Part shown: in pieces, positions 1 through 12,720 of the stretch
Position numbering within the stretch: position 1 is the first letter of the stretch
Layout of the letters: each line of letters starts with the position of its first letter
Source: Hordeum vulgare subsp. vulgare
Lineage: Eukaryota; Streptophyta; Magnoliopsida; Poales; Poaceae
Direction: 5' to 3'
Length of the DNA: 64,000 nt
Assembly: GCF_904849725.1 (NCBI RefSeq)
Contig: NC_058521.1
Location: forward strand, 142,504,744-142,568,743
Translations under genes and position numbers: made by a program
Notes under the pieces: generated by a model
Told to the model about the DNA's origin: nothing
The model's database searches: none
Seen by the model: only the letters and a program-made list of their open reading frames with translations

Positions 1-7
1 CCCAACC

Positions 8-3000
8 TCACCAGACTAGCTTGTACTCGGCCATTTGCACCGCACCCTCGAACTGCAGCCTGTATGCCGAGCGTGCAGTATATGCTCCGTCCTGCGAGAA
101 ACGCCAAATGATGGAGTCGTGCTGCCCCTCATGCAGCCGCACATGCTCCAGCCTAGAAGCCAGTGCATATAGCTTGTCGAGCATGTCATCTCGTAGCCCC
201 CTAGACAAGTCATGCAGCCATTTATCATCCTTAATCGCGTCCCAGACCGATCTATTTTTCCGCGCCGCGATTCTGAAGAGAGACGGTGCAATCCACTTTC
301 GGCAGAGACCCTCGAGCCAGCGATCATGCCAGAAATTGGTTGCCCTGCCGTCACCCACCGTAATCTCCGTGGCCATCGCGAACAATTCCTTCTCCTCGTT
401 AGAACATGGCAATGGAGATTTCACCCAAGGGCGGTCCGGATGTTTCCACTCCAACCACAGCCATCGCAGCCTGAGCGCCCTCCCAAACTTTGACAGGTCG
501 AGTACCCCTAGCCCCCCTAGGTGCTTCGGTCTACAGATCAACTTCCATGCAACTCTGCAGTTCCCACCATTGCACACCGTGTCTCCATTCCACAGCCATG
601 AGCGGCATATCTGAGTAAATCGCTTCAACATCCAGGCTGGCAGTTTGTGGATCGTCATCATGTAGATCGCAAGCGAGGACAGACCCGATTTAAGTAACAC
701 CAGTCTACCGCTCTTGGCCATTAACCTACCCTTCCAGCCAGCCGCTTTGTTCCCGAACTTGGAGACCAGCGGATCCAGTTCTAACTTTTTGAGGTTGCGA
801 GTTGACAAAGGCATTCCGAGGTAGGATGTAGGGAAAGATTGTATAGGGAAGCCCAGATGCGCCAAGACATGCATGAGATCCAATGCACCACAGCGAATCG
901 GTAGAGCCGAGCTCTTAGCAGCATTAGTAAATAGGCCAGAGGCCGAGCCAAAGCATGTTAGGATCAGCTTGATCATCCTAGCATCGCGCTCGGATGGATT
1001 CATGAATAGCGCCACGTCGTCCGCGTATAACGAGCATCGAGGTACCCTACTTCGTCCAGGCAGCTTGGACAACACCCCTTGTTCTGTCGCAACTGACATC
1101 ATCCTTTGAAGCGGGTCCATGGCCAGAATGAAAAGGAATGGCGACAACGGGTCTCCCTGCCTAAGACCACACTTGTGATGAATGATCTCTGACATTTGCC
1201 CATTAATCAGAGCCCGTGAAGAAGAAGTTCTCAGCAGCATGGAAATCCATTCCCTCCAGCGCCGTCCAAAACCCCTCGCTTGCAGCATGTCCAGCAGGTA
1301 TGCCCATGATACTGAATCAAAGGCCTTCGTAATGTCAAGCTTTAGCAGGACTGCCAGCTTCTTGGATTTGTGAAAAAATCTGACTGTGTTTTGAACTAGC
1401 AAGAAGTTTTCTTGAATACTACGGGATTTGATGAAGGCGCTCTGGCATTGATCGACTAGCAAAGGGAGTTTTGGGGCCAGCCTGGAGGCTAGAAGTTTTG
1501 AGAAGATTTTAATCACGCTATGGAGTAGTGAAATTGGCCTGAAATCTTGTAGTGCATTTGCTCCCATTCTCTTAGGGAGGAGAACGAGGAAAGCGTGGTT
1601 CACTCTGTCTAGCCCGCGGCTGTCCATCCGGAATAACTGATTCAGCGCTGCCAGTAGATCAAGTTTGACTGTGTCCCAACAAGCTTTATAGAAACCGCCT
1701 GAGAAACCATCTGGTCCTGGCGCCTTATCTGCCGGAATCGCGGTAATGGCGCTCTTGATCTCTTCCATTGAAAGGTCTTGCTCCAGTCCTATGAGATCCA
1801 CATGCTCGAGATCCAAGACATCCCAGTTTAGTGTTGCCGATCTGTGCTTGAGGCATCCAAATATCTGCATGAAATGGCTGTGCGCCAGTTCGACCATGCC
1901 GTCCGAAGAAGAGATCATTCCAGTAGGACCCTGTAGCGCATGAATAGTATTTTTATTGTGCATGGCGTTTGCTTTCCGTTGGAAGAACTTCGTGTTGGCG
2001 TCGCCCGCCTTAAGCCAAAGTATTCTACTTCTTTGCCGCCACTTGATCTTAAGAAGAACCGCAAGCCCTAGGGTGCGAGCTTTTAACCTTGATCGCAGAT
2101 CACTCTCCTCCTGGGAGAGAACTCGATAATCCTACGCCTTGTCTAGCTGCAGTATGATTTCTGTGACAATATGAAATTGTCTTTGCAAATCGCCCACAAT
2201 GTTTTTACTCCACGAGCGCAGATCCTTACTCAACCGCCACAACTTGCGGTTTAACGTGGTGATAGGGCATGCATTGCCAGCATACGCTACCCAGGACCGC
2301 TGCACTACCTCCTTGAAGCCGTGCACAAATTGCCAATATGATTCAAAACGGAACCTCCTGTTGGTTTTGACAATCTTATCATTCAGGAGAAGCAAAGGGC
2401 AATGATCGGAAATCGCTGATGATTGCGGAAGCAGTTTGGCTGCAGTGAAGATCAACTCCCAATCCGTATTGCAAAAAGCACGGTCCAGGCGAACCAGAGT
2501 TGGTACAGCCTGTTCATTACTCCATGTAAATTTCCGCCCAATAAGCGGTATCTCACGAAGATTAGAGGAGTTCAGTGTACGCCGGAATTTCAGCATCCAT
2601 CGGCGGCACACCCTACTATTGCTTTTATCTCGTGGATCCGTTATTAGATTGAAATCACCGATGATAAGCCACGGACCGGTCATGGAGTTATGAATCTCAG
2701 CTAGCTCCGCCAGGAAGTCACTCTTTCGCTGATCATCATGGGGGCCATATACCGTGGTCAAGGACCATGCCGGACCTCCTCCCACCGGCGAGAAGCACAC
2801 CGTGACCGAGAAAGGTCGCGCCACGACCGCACTAGCGGATAACTTGTCCGAGCACCAGCACATAAGGATACCCCCACGCCAGCCAACGGCGCCCCGCGAT
2901 GCGTGTTGATCAAACCTATGACCTACAATTTCTGTGCGGTCAGCATCGGAGCAAGCGAACAGCTTAGTCTCCTGCAGACAAATAATAGAGCAGGCAAGAC

Positions 3001-3088
3001 TGTCAATGGTTGCCCTAGACGCGGCCCGTCTAGCTTTGTCATTCAGACCCTTCATGTTCCAACTAAAAATATCAAGGTTGTCATTCAT
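8..3088 (-). pseudogene. LINE ORF2: endonuclease-reverse transcriptase, in-frame stops
   Basis: This is the LINE ORF2, which nicks target DNA and copies the element RNA at the nick. An in-frame Met at 3088 precedes an APE-like endonuclease domain: FSWNMKGLND near the start, CLQETK, GDFNLI and SDHCPLLL. The reverse transcriptase core follows, with the catalytic YADD at about 1028-1040 (LYADDVALF) and GLRQGDPLSPFLF just before it. A C-terminal zf-RVT-like region (FWHDRWLEG) lies around 300-340. The frame is the same from 3127 to 8 but is broken by a TAG at 2132-2134 and a TGA at 8-10. Both look like C-to-T losses of CAG and CGA codons. With only these two stops in about 3 kb it is an old but well preserved copy. 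The stop at 8-10 means the frame is already closed at the window edge. Confidence 0.92.
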
Positions 3089-3262
3089 TGGATAACAAGG
3101 TAGTACTGCCTGACGGAACTTTCGCATAGTGCCGGGCGCCCCACCAGCAGGGGCAGCCTAAGTTTGGGTACATGGCGCGACAAGGACGTGCAGCCGACTT
3201 AACTAACCACGGACGGATACAAAGTCTGGTACGAGCGGCGCAACAAAGACGTGCTGCCAACA

Positions 3263-3786
3263 TTACAAACCGATATTCAGAATAGCAGCTAGTAGGGCCA
3301 TGAGTTGCATGCATGGTAATGTGGTCACATCGCATGCACCGATGGGGTCCATCAGATCCCTGAAAAGTACCGAGCCCGGGTCCATCTCGGACATCCCGCC
3401 CGGCTGCCCAGCTACCACAGTGTAGACATCCACCATGAGGGGCCCCTCTCCTCCGCTAGCATTGGACGGGATGAGCTGAGACACAGGGTGCCATCTGTTA
3501 TTGGTCGAAATCGGTATAGCTGGCAGGATAGGCTGCTCTAGAAGAACAACATCACTGGCCATGGGATCCACATACGCTTCGCCGGCCTGGCCCAGGAAAT
3601 CATGCGCTTCCCCCCGTGCAGTAGGTGACGCCGCTGGCATCGCTACACACGCGTCCATCAAATGCTCGGGATCCGCCTGTCCCTGATCAGTACCCATGGT
3701 CCGAGGTCCAGCCTCCAAAGGAATCACCGCCAACCGCCCTGCTGTCAGATCTATTTCAGTCACCGGAGCGGTTGGTGCGTAGTCCC
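3263..3786 (-). pseudogene. LINE ORF1, C-terminal fragment
   Basis: An open minus-strand frame, about 170 codons of which belong to the LINE, leads up to the stop at 3263. It is low-complexity and acidic/proline rich with no catalytic motif, as expected for the tail of a plant LINE ORF1 RNA-binding protein. It lies directly upstream of the ORF2 start. The copia element at 3787-11237 separates it from the domain-bearing N-terminal part at 11238-12720. The open frame runs a few codons into the copia LTR by chance. Confidence 0.7.
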
Positions 3787-3963
3787 TGTTAAAAGTAGAA
3801 GGAGAGAGGAAGAGCAAATGATCAAAATCGCTGTCTCATTGATTGAAGATGTGGGTATATATACCTCAGTACAAATGCGGTTACAATGAGCAGTTGCTAA
3901 ACTAAAGTAACCGACATAGCAGGGATTATCCCTTAATTAAATATATTTATTTAATTCCTAACA
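3787..3963 (-). repeat. 3' LTR of the minus-strand copia element
   Basis: A 177-bp LTR with TGTTA/TAACA ends. On the minus strand it has a TATA-like TATATATACC around 3855-3864. The complement of the polypurine tract follows directly on its interior side (from 3964). Confidence 0.9.
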
Positions 3964-3999
3964 CTCCCCCTAATCAATGCTTGTCTTTATAATATATAT

Positions 4000-4600
4000 C
4001 ATGTTGATAAAGACTCCTCCTTGTATGCGTTTGCCTTCGAGAATGTTCATCATCTTCATTTTGAGAAATCGTTGTATAATCTTTAAAGTCTCCTCCAAAA
4101 ACCCTGTGGAAAAAATATGAGGAGAATAGTGTAGATATGTTGCTAAAACTCCTTTAAACCGTGTGGGAAAAATAAGGAGAAAATGATACAACATATAATG
4201 ATTATTGTCTCGTGATAACTCATTTGAGAAAACCTTTGTAGAAGGAGAAAACTCATCTTTGAGTTTAGAGAACAATAAATATGTCTTGAGTACTTCCTTT
4301 AAAAACCCCAATAGGAAAAATAGAAAGTATAACATATGATCTTTGAAAGATATTGCCTCATTAAAAACCATCATGAGAAACTTCGAGAGAAAACTCATAA
4401 AGGAAAAGAGTGCATTTCACATGCCATTGAAAAACTCCTTTAAAACCTAGTGGGAAAAATATAAGGAGAAAATGATATGGCATATGTAGATACTTGTGTT
4501 TATATTATCTCATTAAAAACCTTTTATGAAAAACCGTTAGGAAAAACTCATCAAGGGAAAAAGAGTACAATATACGCAATTTGATGATTGTTAATAGGTT
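4000..4600 (-). other. 3' non-coding region of the copia element with repeated AAAACC/GGAAAAA motifs
   Basis: Several diverged copies of a motif pair appear here (plus-strand reading: a CTCCTTTAAAACC-like block followed by GTGGGAAAAATA and AGGAGAAAATG). Together with a block like GGGAAAAAGAGTAC these resemble the conserved 3' untranslated segment that I recognise from many plant copia elements, upstream of their polypurine tract. There is no coding capacity. Confidence 0.6.
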
Positions 4601-4985
4601 ATAGTCTCGGAGATTACTCCCCCTGAACTTTGCAAATATGGAGTATGTCTCATACCAATGCCATTGACATGAGATTGTGTATAATCTGTTGGATTATCAC
4701 AATATTTTGTTTGCAAATTATTTCCTCAACTTTCTATAATCCATAGGATAAGTAATTTCTGAGCAATGTGATTTATGATATTGCTCTTTATATAACCTGT
4801 AGGTATTGAGTAACACAAGTGGAAGTATCTTGATAAATCAAGTAATGTGATTCTGATGAATCTCAACCACATGATTTTGAGTGTGGTTAATCATTCTGCC
4901 AAATCATGCATATTTTGCAATGCTTTTAGATAAAGCAATTATGTTAGAATGATAATTGGAAATAATCATTAAAATCCATTTATAT

Positions 4986-5730
4986 GACTTTCATGTGAAG
5001 GCTATTCCAACAAATTCAGCCATTGATATGGCGTCATTGGGATCAAATAAAAAGCCAATATCATTACATCATATCATGGTCATATCTTCTATTTCCTCGT
5101 GAAAATATCCAAGATTTACTGTAATCTTCAGATATAAGATGATAGTACTTATATCAACCATATACCTTTTGTTGGGGGTTGCACTCCGAATAAAGATAGC
5201 AAATACAATGTCAGGCCTGATGTAGTTTCCAAGTATACGAGTGCTTTGACATTAGTGAAATATAGAATTTCAGGTCCTAGTATCACTTCATTATCACCCC
5301 TAGGTATGAATGGATTTGTACCTTATCAAAGGTAGTATGACCATACATGTCTTTTGTTGATATGTTATATCCAAATTGAACTTCTCATATATGTTTTGGA
5401 TATATGTAGACTGATATGTATTCTTTGAGAGAATGCTTAAGTTGTAAACTTAAGCTAAATTTGGTTGAATCCAAATTTTCCGTCTTGAGATGATTTTATG
5501 TATGTTTAGGTCTTATAGAGACATTGATGACGAAAGCATCAATATACACAGAGGTGATGTAAGGAAAACAAATTTTGGGATTCCTTTATTAATACATAAA
5601 AAAATGATCATCCTTTGAGTAATCCTTTGAAGAAGGAACTCATTTAGTCGGTAGTACCATATGATTTCCGACTATTTCAAGCCATAGAGTGACTTCTGAA
5701 ATTTTACACAAATATGTTGCGATTTATTTT
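4986..5730 (-). pseudogene. Remnants of copia pol (reverse transcriptase and RNase H)
   Basis: Translation of the minus strand shows decayed but recognisable copia motifs in the correct order. A SLYGLK motif of the RT lies at about 5675-5700. A YIDA sequence at 5537-5548 stands where the catalytic YVDD should be. An RNase H signature (DIGFLFDPNDAIS, resembling the family DAGYLSDPH pattern) lies at about 5010-5065. Stops and shifts are frequent, so nothing is translatable. These motifs fix both the superfamily and the strand. Confidence 0.75.
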
Positions 5731-8700
5731 GGATTCGGAATTGTAAGCCCTTCAGGGACTTTGTTATAAATTTCCGAAACGAGTGACCCATATGAGTATG
5801 TAGTCACTGCATCCATTAATTGCATGGATAATATTATTTGTACTACCAATTATATTTATTATCGAAACTTAATTCCACTCATACCAAGAGGGTATCTTAC
5901 ATCATAATTTGATGTCGGGTCTCTGTGTGAACCCTTTTGCTACAAGCCTTGCTTTCTCACCACCTCATTGACTTTGTCTATGAATGAGAAGTTTTTAGTA
6001 TTCCATATGGAAGACACTTATGAGGAGTAGGTATTACTGTGGTAAATACCACTCGTTTGTAGAGCGAGGCTATTATTCATTACTTGCTTCCTTTTATGTG
6101 AACCAACATGAGTGCAAGAGGCACTCTACCATGGATTTTGGTTCAGGGCCCAAAAGGTTTTAGCAATTTTTAGAAGAAATATATGTCGACAAATGTAGAC
6201 TTATGTTATATGATTCTGGAGGAATCAATGAAATTTGTGGAAATGTATTTATTCCTTTTAACTCCTTGTGATTTCCTACAACAATTGAGACAAGGTGTTT
6301 CGATGTCCCGACACGAAAACATTTGTGCACATTTATGTCGGGCTTTGGATGATGAGCATCCAGTGAGGTGTTCTTTCAACTTGATGTTGAATTACATTTA
6401 CTGGTTGAGGGTTTGATTTCCTCTATTTCCGCGGAAGCATATGCGAGATTATATCTTGTGTGGTCAGATTTCTCCCCCTCTTGCTCTCATTTCGGGAGAA
6501 GAGTGGCTTATTAGGTACCTCCACTCTTTCTGACACTTTACTGCAGGAATATAAAATTGAGTGACGCCTTTGTCATCGGTAAATGTATGTGGCAGATTTG
6601 CAATGAGTTGCAAATATGTGATTCTAAACTTCTTGTTTAGATTCTTTGAGTACGTGGATATAAGGACTGAATGTCAATAACATATCTAATTTATTTCTCG
6701 GCATTCTTAGTTGTACCAATCTCCCCCTAATGCCGGAAATATCCTTATTGCTAATGTAATCACCATACGGGCTGTGAATAATTTTGATTGACGGATAATT
6801 TTTTTATTCCTCACATAGATCCCTATTTTTCTATGAGAGCCCGTTGATGTATGCTGGAGTGGTGATATCGGTATGTAACTCAATTATCGCAGATAGGAAA
6901 TACTTTGTTGATTTCCACGTAATTACTACAAGGGGAAAGTAGGATGATATGCAATTGGTATGATTTAGATCATACTTACGGTGTGTAAGGCCGTAGTTGT
7001 CCAGCAAGAGGCTGGTAAATTTACAATTCTATAAGTTTGGTCATGTTTATTAATTTCACTATCTTTGATAAGATATTTAACTAAACTATTCTTGATATGT
7101 ACATAAAGTATTATATATAATATGACATTGCTTGCGAAATGAGTTCAACGAAGTTGTCCATTCGAATGGATTTATCCCTTGTTTAGGATAACTAACTTGC
7201 TCTTACTTTGAGAATTTGAGCAACTAATTTAGTTATATCATTCATGGTTTTGTGTGACAAGAGACACACTAGAAATCATTTTATAAATGTTTCCATGAGT
7301 ATCATGAAGTATCTATATAATACCACATAATGGTTGAGTAATCCACATATCTTCTGAATGTGTTCAAGGAAGAATGAGTGGCTCATTTGAATTTTTAAGG
7401 TGAGAGAGCCTTAAAACTTATTTCCCCTATTGCAAATGCAGTGGACATAAAATCTGTTGATTTGAAAAATATTATAACTTAAAACGTTATGACCAATAGA
7501 ATTGCCAATAATTTTTCTAATCAACCCCAAACCAGGATTGTAAGGCTTAAAGCCAAATATTTTGTAAGATTTAGAAAATTATTTTGTACGCAACAAAACT
7601 GAGTATGAATTGATTCAAACATTCAAAATTTATCAAATATAATGTCTAAGAAATAGGATATTGGACATTACACTACATGTAGTAGTACAAATATAGGCAA
7701 ACAATATTTTGGGAATAATCAGGATATTGTATGAGATCTCCCATATTACTAAAAAATAATTATGCAAACATATCATAGGCGCAAAAGAATTGATCATTCT
7801 TTTTGTGCACTATATTTTTGGTTCTCCTTCTGATGAAGATTTGAGAACATCATTTACCAGAATATTTTCTGGTTGTATGTTTGCAAATTTTCAAATACCC
7901 CAATGAACTTATTTGCCTTTTAATAAACTCATTGTGTGGTTTGACCATATGTTTGAGGGTTTGGTAATCATATGTACGATATTTATGTAACCACATATTT
8001 GACAAACTTAAGAGTTGTCTCTGTGATCATTAGGAAATGATCAATTCCCAATTAAAAGATAATTATGTCATTGGTTGTCTTTAGCCTCCACTTTACTTTG
8101 AATTCCTCATGGTTCTATTTTGTGACCACTGACTTGCATAGTATTCTCAATGCTAGCAAATATTTGAAGCACTCGTTGGGTGAATATGATGATTTTAAGA
8201 AATAACATGTTTCTTTACCATGAGAATGGTAATACCATCATAAGGAGATGTAAAGTTTATCAAGGGCTTTTCAACCCGATCTGCATATAAAAATGTCAGA
8301 TCATGAGATCTTAACTTCAAGTTGATTTTATAATTACCAAAATTGTAAGTTACTATAGGCTTGAGGCCTTGAAAAAATATTGGGTGATCATTCCAAATGT
8401 GCTCATGGCAACATGTTTCTCTTAAGGGAAATATTCAAGGTGAATAAATATTCATCCATTATGTACTCAGTTTGATAACTAAGTGAAGTTGGTGATTTAT
8501 AAAATGCATATGCACATATTAGCTATTAAGATAATAGCCATGTCACATTTTCCCAAGATGGAGTTATAGTGGCAACAATGCCACATGTGGATATAATGAC
8601 TGATGTCATGAATCATCTTAAAATAAATACTCCCACCAAATCATGCATTTGGTGTATTTGGAAATGTCAGCCATGTGTTACTTGAAAATGCTAATGAATT

Positions 8701-9235
8701 TATTTAATTTACTAGTAGGAGTAAGTGGCACCAATGAATAAATGATTTGTTTGGGAACAATCATGGCCAAGGTGATCCTTGGTGAACCTAGGTGTATCCT
8801 TAAATACAACACACGCGATGAAAATATTGTTAATGTTTTGGAATTCATTCTTAAGGAAGTGTGTGACTTGAGAGTCACAGCCAAAACGTATAGACTTTGT
8901 GTATTTCACATTGGTTAGTCGCTATGAAAGTATAATGACAATGTGATGTGGGCCTTGTAAAAGTGTTGTGACACTTAATCATTGTCATAAATTATGCGAT
9001 CCCTCTTGATGGATGGACGACACTATAATTAGAAATAGTGTCATAGGCTTCATTGCCATGTATTTTACCAATGTAATAGAAGGTAGTCAGACGTATATGC
9101 TAATATTTTCATAGTTTTCTATGATATATTCAAGAAAGTGTGCAAGTATAATATTTACTATGAGAGTAAAATATTTTAGTGAACAACAACAATGAATGCT
9201 TCGGAAGAGCAAGTTCTAGTACGGCTGATGCCTTA

Positions 9236-9645
9236 TAGCCATATGTGTAGACCTTAATTTATGTAGGATAACACTTTGAAGATAATCACCAATATGGTGT
9301 AGATCTCGCAGTACTAGAAAACATAGTCTGACTATTGTCAGTAGATGTTTATATATCTATTACCTTATGTTATACTATCTTTAAGAAAATCACTTTGAAG
9401 GTAGTCATCTGTGAGAATGACATAATGTAGACCTTGCAGTAATAGTGGATAATCTGCAAAATTTTGCAGTAGATGCCAATATTACCTTATGATATCTTGA
9501 GGTAGTCATATCTAATATTTATATTTAGAAGAGCACTTTGAAGGTAATCATCTTGTAAATTTGACAAGATGTAGACCTCACAGTAATGATGGACAATCTG
9601 CAAATGGTGCAGTAGATGCCACCAATACCTTGTGATTCGCAAATA
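9236..9645. repeat. Diverged tandem-like repeat, about 120-145 bp period
   Basis: The phrase CACTTTGAAGRTARTCA recurs at about 9272, 9391 and 9534, each time followed by GTAGACCT(C/T)(A/G)CAGTA, TGCAGTAGATG and ACCTTATG-like blocks. This is a three-copy diverged repeat inside the copia interior. No function is evident. Confidence 0.6.
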
Positions 9646-10089
9646 AAATTTGGGCTAGTATTGGGAAATGCCATAAATTTCGAAGGTGTGTGTGAAATGA
9701 AGCAAAATATTCATTTCACAACAATTTTCTACGAAAATACATGCAAATATATGAAGATCTGGGGGCTTCAAATAGCAATTTAACTTGTTGTAAAATGATG
9801 CATAATTATATTTTATGCAACCTTCGAAGACCCCGACGGCCTAACATATGTATTTGTTTTACAGCTGTGGCTTTATATAAATATAAATAATAATAAACTG
9901 AGCCTCCGGCTGAACCGTTAAGTCTGGTATGATGTCCGGTTCATAACATTCATTAAGCCAAAGGGTTTAATCGCAAAGATCTGTTAATCCATGGGTTCAA
10001 CTAAAAAAATGCAGGAATGTATTTGTGATTATGAGAAAACACAAGGGCTGAAATGAAAACAGCCGAAGAGATAAGGTTCTCTTCTTTTT

Positions 10090-10560
10090 CTCTCCAGAGT
10101 GGTTCTTGATGTGAATTTCTCCCATAACTGCCGCGACCACGGCATCTCACGGCCGGGCGACGGCCAGTCGAGGACGGGAGGCGGCTCGGCGTGGCGCGGC
10201 GCGGCGTACAGGAGAGGAGAGGTGGCGCGGTCATGGCGCCAGCGAGCGCGGCGCACGGCCGAGGCGTGTGGTGTGTCGCGTGCGAGCGGACACGATGCAC
10301 GGACGGGCGCGAGACGCGGCGTGGCGCGGTTGCCTGGCACAGGCGGCTGCCGGGCGAGGCCGGGGCCGGCCACGGCTTGCCGCGGGTAGGCGCGGCCACG
10401 GCCTAGCGCTGCTGGCCACGGCGATGGGCGACCAGGCGGACCGCGCGGGGCGCAGGGCACGTCCGGTTGGCCAACGCGTCATAAATGGCTGTGGCCATTT
10501 CAGCGGCTGCGCTGCAGGGATGATGGCGGGCGGCACTGTCGCTAGAATGGAAAATAGGAA
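10090..10560. other. GC- and CpG-rich block inside the AT-rich copia interior
   Basis: About 470 bp dominated by GGCGCGG, GCGCGGC and CGGCC words sits between the copia PBS side (11060) and the rest of the interior. Both neighbours are AT-rich and CpG-poor. Open frames exist on both strands simply because GC-rich DNA has few stops, and none of the translations looks like a known domain. It may be a 5' leader segment or a captured host fragment. Confidence 0.5.
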
Positions 10561-11060
10561 ATAAAATGGTACTGCTACTTCCCTGGAGCAGTCGATGCAT
10601 CCATGCTGATGCTGCTTGCGCTGCAATGGCGAAGACAAAAGGTACTAATTCCTGATTGCAATTGTTAAACCGGAAAGTAGACGCTTGTTCTCGTTGCAGT
10701 TTAGATCAGGACTTTGGATTGATCTTTGCATGATACTGATGTTGTGGACATACGCTTTCGCAGAGGACGACTCCAACATCATACCCAGCCATCGATGCAG
10801 AACTGCGCTTGCTCGCGGGCGGCGGTGTCTATGGCCGTTGTTGGGTACCACAGACGCGAGACCCGCTCGTAGGAGAGGCCTTACCGTGGCTAGCGATGGG
10901 TCCGACAACATCGCTGTGGAGGGCTGGCCAAGGGTGTGGCCTCGACCGCCGCCGATCTATGCCCATGCGAGACAAGGGCAATGATTGCTCTTCGGGACGT
11001 CGCCGCCGCGTCGCTTTGTGAGGCCGATGGAATCGCTCATCCGAGAGCGTGCTGATAACG

Positions 11061-11237
11061 TGTTAAAAGTACAAGAAGAGAGGAAGAGCAAATGATCAAA
11101 ATCGTTGTCTCATTGATTGAAGATGTGGGTATATATACCCCAGTACAAAGACGGTTACAAGGAGCAGCTGTTAAATTAAAGTAACCGACATAGCAGGGAT
11201 TATCCCTTAATTAAATATATTTATTTAATTTCTAACA
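11061..11237 (-). repeat. 5' LTR of the minus-strand copia element
   Basis: The 177-bp partner of 3787-3963, of identical length. On the minus strand the interior begins CGTTATCAGCACGCTCTC immediately after the LTR (11060 downwards), which occupies the primer-binding-site position. It resembles an initiator-Met-type site only loosely. Confidence 0.9.
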
Positions 11238-12720
11238 GTCCGAGATGGAACCAAATTATGTCCCTCCACTTCCTTGGTCAGTACTTCTAACTCGGGGGTA
11301 GCTGGTGCCAACAGGCTATCTGCGTTGGTTTCCCTCACAAGATCGCTCGCTCCAGTCCTCTCGGTAGATATCCAATCCTCCGTCCTTGGAGCGCCAGATG
11401 TCGGGACCTGAATGGCCAACTACTCTGTGGCAGCCAAGACCGGATTCAAAATGGTTGGACTCACCAACCCAATCACCGGGGGGGGGGTCCTATCCAATGT
11501 CATCGACGGAATCATCCAGTCAGATGGACCCACGCGTCCCATCAACGCTTGCCGGTATTAACAGCCGCCGCCGCCGCCACCTTGCGCTACGGCCGGCCAA
11601 TGACCAGCACCATGGTTGTCGAACACCCCACGTGACCAGCTCAGGACTTGCTCGTCACCCGTGGGACCAGAATCATCGGAATCCTCCGGCAAGCCGCTCT
11701 GACCGCTACCATATGAGCTCCCCTCTTGCCGCCATAATTACGGAGCACAAAAGTCACGCAGCCTCCCAATGTTAATGATGGTGGGGTACTCCAGAAATTG
11801 CTTGAACGAGGCGCCGGGCGCTGCCGGGTTTGGGTTCAGCTCCGGCGGCTTCGGCACCCACAAACGGTTGCCCATCGGTACGTCCTCGGGATCGACGCAC
11901 AAAGCATGCAACTTGAACAGGGATAGGTCCTCCCTGCTCTACGTCTCTGGCGCCAGACTCTCAATCAAGCAGGAACTACCCAAGAGCTCAGCCGCCGTGT
12001 AGCGCGACCAAGCATGAGATGGCACTCCCTCGATCATGATATCCACTTGCATGCTCATGATTCTGGACTTCGCTTGGGCCTGTCGGAGCCAATGCTTGAT
12101 GAAGATCTTGAAGCCGTCGTGCTCCACAGACGGGACACCCAGCGCCTTGCTCCTAAACTCATGAGCAGCAAAAACCACCAAGAACTCCTCCGGGTGATAC
12201 TTGTCAACCGAGAATCGGTGCCGTGGAGTGTCCAGACGCCTCGAGATGGCCACCGTCGCATCCTCGCAGGACACCGGCGGCTGTGCACCACCCACATACA
12301 TCATGACCGCCAGTTGAAGCCTACATTCCAGATCCTACATCCTCGGCGAGCGCGACAGGATGTAAATCTCCGAAGGCACATCCGGGGTCGCCGGGCTAGC
12401 CGCCATGGGAGGGGGGTTGGGCGCAACTGACAGGGTCGGCGCGCGTGGCATCCCCTTTCCAGGCTCCGACAACCTCCATCCCATGGGCGCCGGCGGCATT
12501 CTGGACACCTTGGCGATAACCGCACGACGGAGCTCCTCCTCCTCCGACTGGCTACGAGGCCGCTTGCACTGCCAGGAGACATGTCCCGTGAGACCACATC
12601 GAATGCACACTGGCGGGTTGGAGCAGTCTTGACGTCGGTGCACCTCCTCAAAGCACCTGAAGCAGAGCCCTTACATGTCGTGAGGCATCTCCCTGAGGAG
12701 CGAGGACGATGAGGGCGGGG
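11238..12720 (-). pseudogene. LINE ORF1: CCHC zinc-knuckle and DUF4283-like RNA-binding protein, broken
   Basis: Reading the minus strand in one frame, two CX2CX4HX4C knuckles occur in tandem: CFRCFEEVHRRQDC near 12680-12630 and CIRCGLTGHVSWQC near 12610-12565. They are followed by a domain like that of grass LINE ORF1/DUF4283 proteins (HPEEFLVVFAAHEFRSKAL, IEGVPSHAWSRYTAAELLGS) at about 12230-11945. The frame carries stops near 12670, 12335, 11939 and 11730, so it is not translatable as a whole. The protein would coat the LINE RNA. The C-terminal piece is at 3263-3786. Confidence 0.85.

Larger units (their letters stand above)
1..3786 (-). mobile_element. LINE (non-LTR retrotransposon), 3' part, runs off the left edge
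   Basis: This stretch holds the end of LINE ORF1 and most of ORF2 (endonuclease plus reverse transcriptase) on the minus strand. The same element resumes at 11238 after a copia insertion, so its 5' end is near 13150 and its 3' end and poly(A) tail lie left of the window. Assignment rests on the ORF order (CCHC ORF1, then EN-RT ORF2) and the motifs given in the ORF entries. It is a plant L1-like LINE of grass type. Confidence 0.9.
3787..11237 (-). mobile_element. Ty1-copia LTR retrotransposon, decayed, inserted in the LINE ORF1
   Basis: Two direct 177-bp LTRs (3787-3963 and 11061-11237) bound a 7.1-kb interior. The LTRs begin TGTTA and end TAACA. The flanking 5-mers are GTCCC (3782-3786) and GTCCG (11238-11242), an almost perfect target-site duplication. 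Orientation is minus: the complement of a polypurine tract (CTCCCCCT) abuts the left LTR, and remnants of copia pol motifs read on the minus strand. The interior is AT-rich and riddled with stops. The LTRs differ at about 11 of 177 positions by eye, so it is an old insertion, yet younger than the LINE it splits. Confidence 0.92.

Noticed and set aside
21..614. 197-codon plus-strand open frame opposite LINE ORF2
   Set aside because: It is the antisense shadow of the reverse transcriptase frame, with no domain and no promoter evidence.
10001..10638. Overlapping open frames of about 100-143 codons on both strands
   Set aside because: They arise from low stop frequency in the GC-rich block. Translations are Arg/Pro/Ala-rich, mutually overlapping and show no recognisable domain.
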